Positions 23,385-25,102 of a DNA stretch of 25,102 bases are shown here, piece after piece. A model generated the notes under the pieces. That model worked only from the letters and a program-made list of their open reading frames with translations. It had not been told where the DNA came from and ran no database searches. This stretch comes from CAZDSS01 sp964508185. Its GTDB lineage: Bacteria; Pseudomonadota; Alphaproteobacteria; Sphingomonadales; Govanellaceae. Location of the stretch: positions 1 through 25,102 of the forward strand of contig CAZDSS010000032.1 of assembly GCA_964508185.1 (NCBI GenBank), given 5' to 3'. Position 1 is the stretch's first letter, and the number at the start of each line of letters is the position of its first letter. Both the position numbers and the translations under genes were made by a program.

Positions 23385-23452
23385 GGGACATGCTCTCTCC
23401 TGTCGCTGTCGCCTTCAGGATAGCAAACGCCCCGGCGCGGTATGGGACATGC
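23383..23452. repeat. 11-bp direct repeat in the nitrilase/AraC promoter region
   Basis: ATGGGACATGC occurs exactly at 23383-23393 and 23442-23452, 59 bp apart. The first copy overlaps the nitrilase start codon and the second lies in the centre of the 173-bp divergent region. AraC-type proteins bind direct repeats, so these are candidate sites for the adjacent regulator; overlap with a start codon makes the first copy less certain. Confidence 0.4.
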
Positions 23453-23557
23453 GGGAACAGTTCCTTGGCCGAAAGAGAAAGGCGAGAAACTGGCTCTGTC
23501 GAATTCTCCGTTTATGCGGTAGAGTCCGACCCTGGGATCTTGCACGGGGAGGTGCAG

Positions 23558-24526
23558 ATGCTGATGGAGCCGAAGGCGCAGGTGCTTTCCACCGACCGGG
23601 TGGCGAGCCACCGCCGGGTCAGCTACTGGCGGGACGCCATATGCGACGTCTTTGTCGAGCTGGACTGCGAGGCGGTCCGCAGTTCGGGGGAGTTCTACGG
23701 AACCATCGTCAACCGCCCCATCGCCGAACTCCAGTTCTCGGACGTCCTGTCCAGCGGACAGCGGGTGGTGCGGTCGAAAAGCCGCATCGCGCGCTCCCAC
23801 AACGACTATTTCATGATCAGCGTGCAGCGCGAGGGCACCGGGATCGTCAGCCAGGACGGCCGCGTCGCCCGGTTGAGCCCCGGCGACTTCGCCCTTTACG
23901 ACAGCACCCGCCCCTATGAGCTGATGTTCGACGCCCCCTTCAGCCAGTTCGTGGCCCGGGTGCCGCGCAGCGCCGTCTCGAACCGCCTCATCGCGCCCGA
24001 ATGGCTGACGGCGCGGCGGATCGACGGGCGCAGCGGGGTAGGGCGCATTGCCCTCAGCTACCTTGCCGAACTGGAACGTCAGCTGCCGAGCCTCGACAGC
24101 CAGGCCTGCGGACGGCTGAGCGACACCTTCCTCGACCTCATCACCCTGGCGTTGTCGGCGTCGGTCAACGAGCGGCCGCAGATGTCGAACGTGCGGCAGG
24201 CCCAGCTCTACCGCATCCAGTGCTATATCGACGATCATCTGGCGGATCCCGATCTCACCCCCGCTTCCATCGCCGAGGCCCATCGCATCACCGTGCGCTA
24301 TCTCAACATGCTGTTCGCCGGAGCGGGCATGTCGGTCGCGCGCTGGATCTGGCAGCGGCGGCTCGAGAAATGCGAGCGGGATCTGGTGGACCCCCGCCAT
24401 GCGGGCCGCACCATCGGCGAGATCGCCTATTCCTGGGGCTTCAACGATCTCAGCCATTTCAGCCGCGCCTTCAAGCAGCGCTTCGGCCATAGCCCCAAGG
24501 ATCACCGCCAGATGAAGCGCGGGTGA
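23558..24526 (+). CDS. AraC-family transcriptional regulator (OxdR-like position)
   Basis: 322 residues from ATG 23558, chosen because GGGGAGG ends 5 nt before it; the frame is open to 23375 but that stretch lacks protein character. The N-terminal ~190 residues are an AraC-binding-like sensor domain ('RVSYWRDAICDVFVELDCEA', 'ARLSPGDFALYDSTRPYELM'). The C-terminal ~100 residues hold two HTH motifs: 'IQCYIDDHLADPDLTPASIA', 'RYLNMLFAGAGMSVARWIWQ' and 'IGEIAYSWGFNDLSHFSRAF', then 'KQRFGHSPKDHRQ'. This architecture is shared with the positive regulator OxdR of Pseudomonas aldoxime genes. It is divergent from nitrilase/oxd and is likely their activator in response to aldoxime or nitrile; the inducer is not shown. 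Confidence 0.93.
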   Translation: MLMEPKAQVLSTDRVASHRRVSYWRDAICDVFVELDCEAVRSSGEFYGTIVNRPIAELQFSDVLSSGQRVVRSKSRIARSHNDYFMISVQREGTGIVSQDGRVARLSPGDFALYDSTRPYELMFDAPFSQFVARVPRSAVSNRLIAPEWLTARRIDGRSGVGRIALSYLAELERQLPSLDSQACGRLSDTFLDLITLALSASVNERPQMSNVRQAQLYRIQCYIDDHLADPDLTPASIAEAHRITVRYLNMLFAGAGMSVARWIWQRRLEKCERDLVDPRHAGRTIGEIAYSWGFNDLSHFSRAFKQRFGHSPKDHRQMKRG

Positions 24527-24616
24527 GGCCAAATCTTTGTTCCGTCTCAGCCGAGAATGGGAAAGCGATCAATCCTAAACTCCGTCCGATAACAAGTCAC
24601 AAGACGGAGGGGAAAG

Positions 24617-25102
24617 ATGACCACCGCAGCCCTGTTGAGGACCGGCTCCTTCCTTGCGCTGGGCCTGGCCATTGCCGGGCCCGGGCTTGCGCAGGATGCG
24701 GGTCTTGCGCTCGAGGAGATCCGCGTCACCGCCCAGAAGCGGGAGGAAAGCCTGCAGGACACGCCGATCTCGATCGCCGCCTTCACCGCGGCGAGCATCG
24801 AGAAGCTCGGCATTTCCAACATCCAGCAGCTGGGCGACCTCACCCCGAACGTGACCTTCGACTTCACCGCCCCCATCAGCGGGGCGTCCAACGCCGCCGG
24901 CATCTTCATCCGCGGCGTCGGCCAGTCGGACTTTGCGCTCACGACGGAAGCGGGGGTCGGCACCTATGTGGACGGGATCTACATGTCGCGGTCCGTGGGC
25001 GGCGTCCTCGACGTGCTCGACATTGAGCGGGTGGAGATCCTGCGCGGCCCCCAGGGGACGCTGTTCGGCCGCAACACCATCGGCGGCGCCATCAACATCA
25101 CC
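24617..25102 (+). CDS. TonB-dependent receptor, N-terminal part (3' cut by window edge)
   Basis: The frame is open from ATG 24617, 5 nt after GGAGGGG, to the end of the window (162 codons). Residues 1-25 are a signal peptide ('LLRTGSFLALGLAIAGPGLA', cleavage before QDA). 'LEEIRVTAQKREESLQDTPI' is the TonB-box/plug start; 'IQQLGDLTPNVTFDF', 'AGIFIRGVGQSDF', 'GTYVDGIYMSRSVGG' and 'VEILRGPQGTLFGRNTIGGA' are plug-domain motifs. It belongs to the same broad receptor class as the gene at 13298 but is a different protein. It follows the AraC regulator by 90 nt on the same strand, so it may belong to the aldoxime module as the outer-membrane importer. The barrel lies outside the window. Confidence 0.93.
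   Translation, partial: MTTAALLRTGSFLALGLAIAGPGLAQDAGLALEEIRVTAQKREESLQDTPISIAAFTAASIEKLGISNIQQLGDLTPNVTFDFTAPISGASNAAGIFIRGVGQSDFALTTEAGVGTYVDGIYMSRSVGGVLDVLDIERVEILRGPQGTLFGRNTIGGAINIT

Noticed and set aside
23375..23557. N-terminal extension of the AraC regulator to the first ATG
   Set aside because: The extension contains the divergent promoter area and lacks sensor-domain sequence; GGGGAGG is correctly placed for ATG 23558.
1..25102. CRISPR arrays, tRNA/rRNA genes, insertion sequences or phage genes
   Set aside because: No regularly spaced repeats, cloverleaf-type sequence, transposase motifs or terminal inverted repeats were seen.

Overview
This is a GC-rich window from a Gram-negative bacterium. 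It encodes an AidA-type autotransporter, two TonB-dependent receptors of the large 'EEIxVTA' type, two Rieske oxygenases, SnoaL-like proteins and a fused double acyl-CoA dehydrogenase. That mix points to an alphaproteobacterium, most likely sphingomonad-like, with a large catabolic accessory genome. The taxon is inferred from gene content only; no rRNA or tRNA gene is present.

Left part (1-5.7 kb): the 3' end of an autotransporter, a small flavin-reductase-type protein, and a minus-strand pair of 1-Cys peroxiredoxin and cystathionine gamma-synthase (metB). These are followed by a PEP-CTERM-like secreted protein broken by a frameshift, a clear terminator, and the remains of a LysR-type regulator that has lost its HTH and the middle of its effector domain.

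Centre (5.7-18.4 kb): a minus-strand block runs from an NDP-forming acyl-CoA synthetase, through a fused acyl-CoA dehydrogenase (ATGA coupling) and a TetR regulator, to a VOC protein. It suggests CoA activation and dehydrogenation of an organic acid. A 495-bp non-coding region with several palindromes separates it from a divergent plus-strand set: Rieske oxygenase, TonB receptor, terminator and a SnoaL-like protein. A nitronate-monooxygenase-like flavoprotein and a divergent LysR regulator share a short promoter with an AT-rich palindrome.

Right part (18.4-25.1 kb): a SnoaL-like protein and a second Rieske oxygenase form a minus-strand pair. A DMT/EamA transporter comes next. Then nitrilase and heme aldoxime dehydratase genes overlap on the minus strand and are divergent from an AraC-type regulator. 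A second TonB receptor runs off the right edge. The aldoxime dehydratase/nitrilase/AraC unit is the most distinctive element: it encodes conversion of an aldoxime (R-CH=N-OH) to a nitrile and then to the carboxylic acid plus ammonia.

A working model, which is inference, is a region for uptake and breakdown of aromatic or plant-type compounds, including an aldoxime. TonB receptors would import, Rieske/SnoaL and flavin enzymes would oxidise, Oxd and nitrilase would release an acid, and the acyl-CoA synthetase/dehydrogenase pair would start acid degradation. Five regulators, one of them dead, and several promoter palindromes suggest separately controlled modules rather than one operon.
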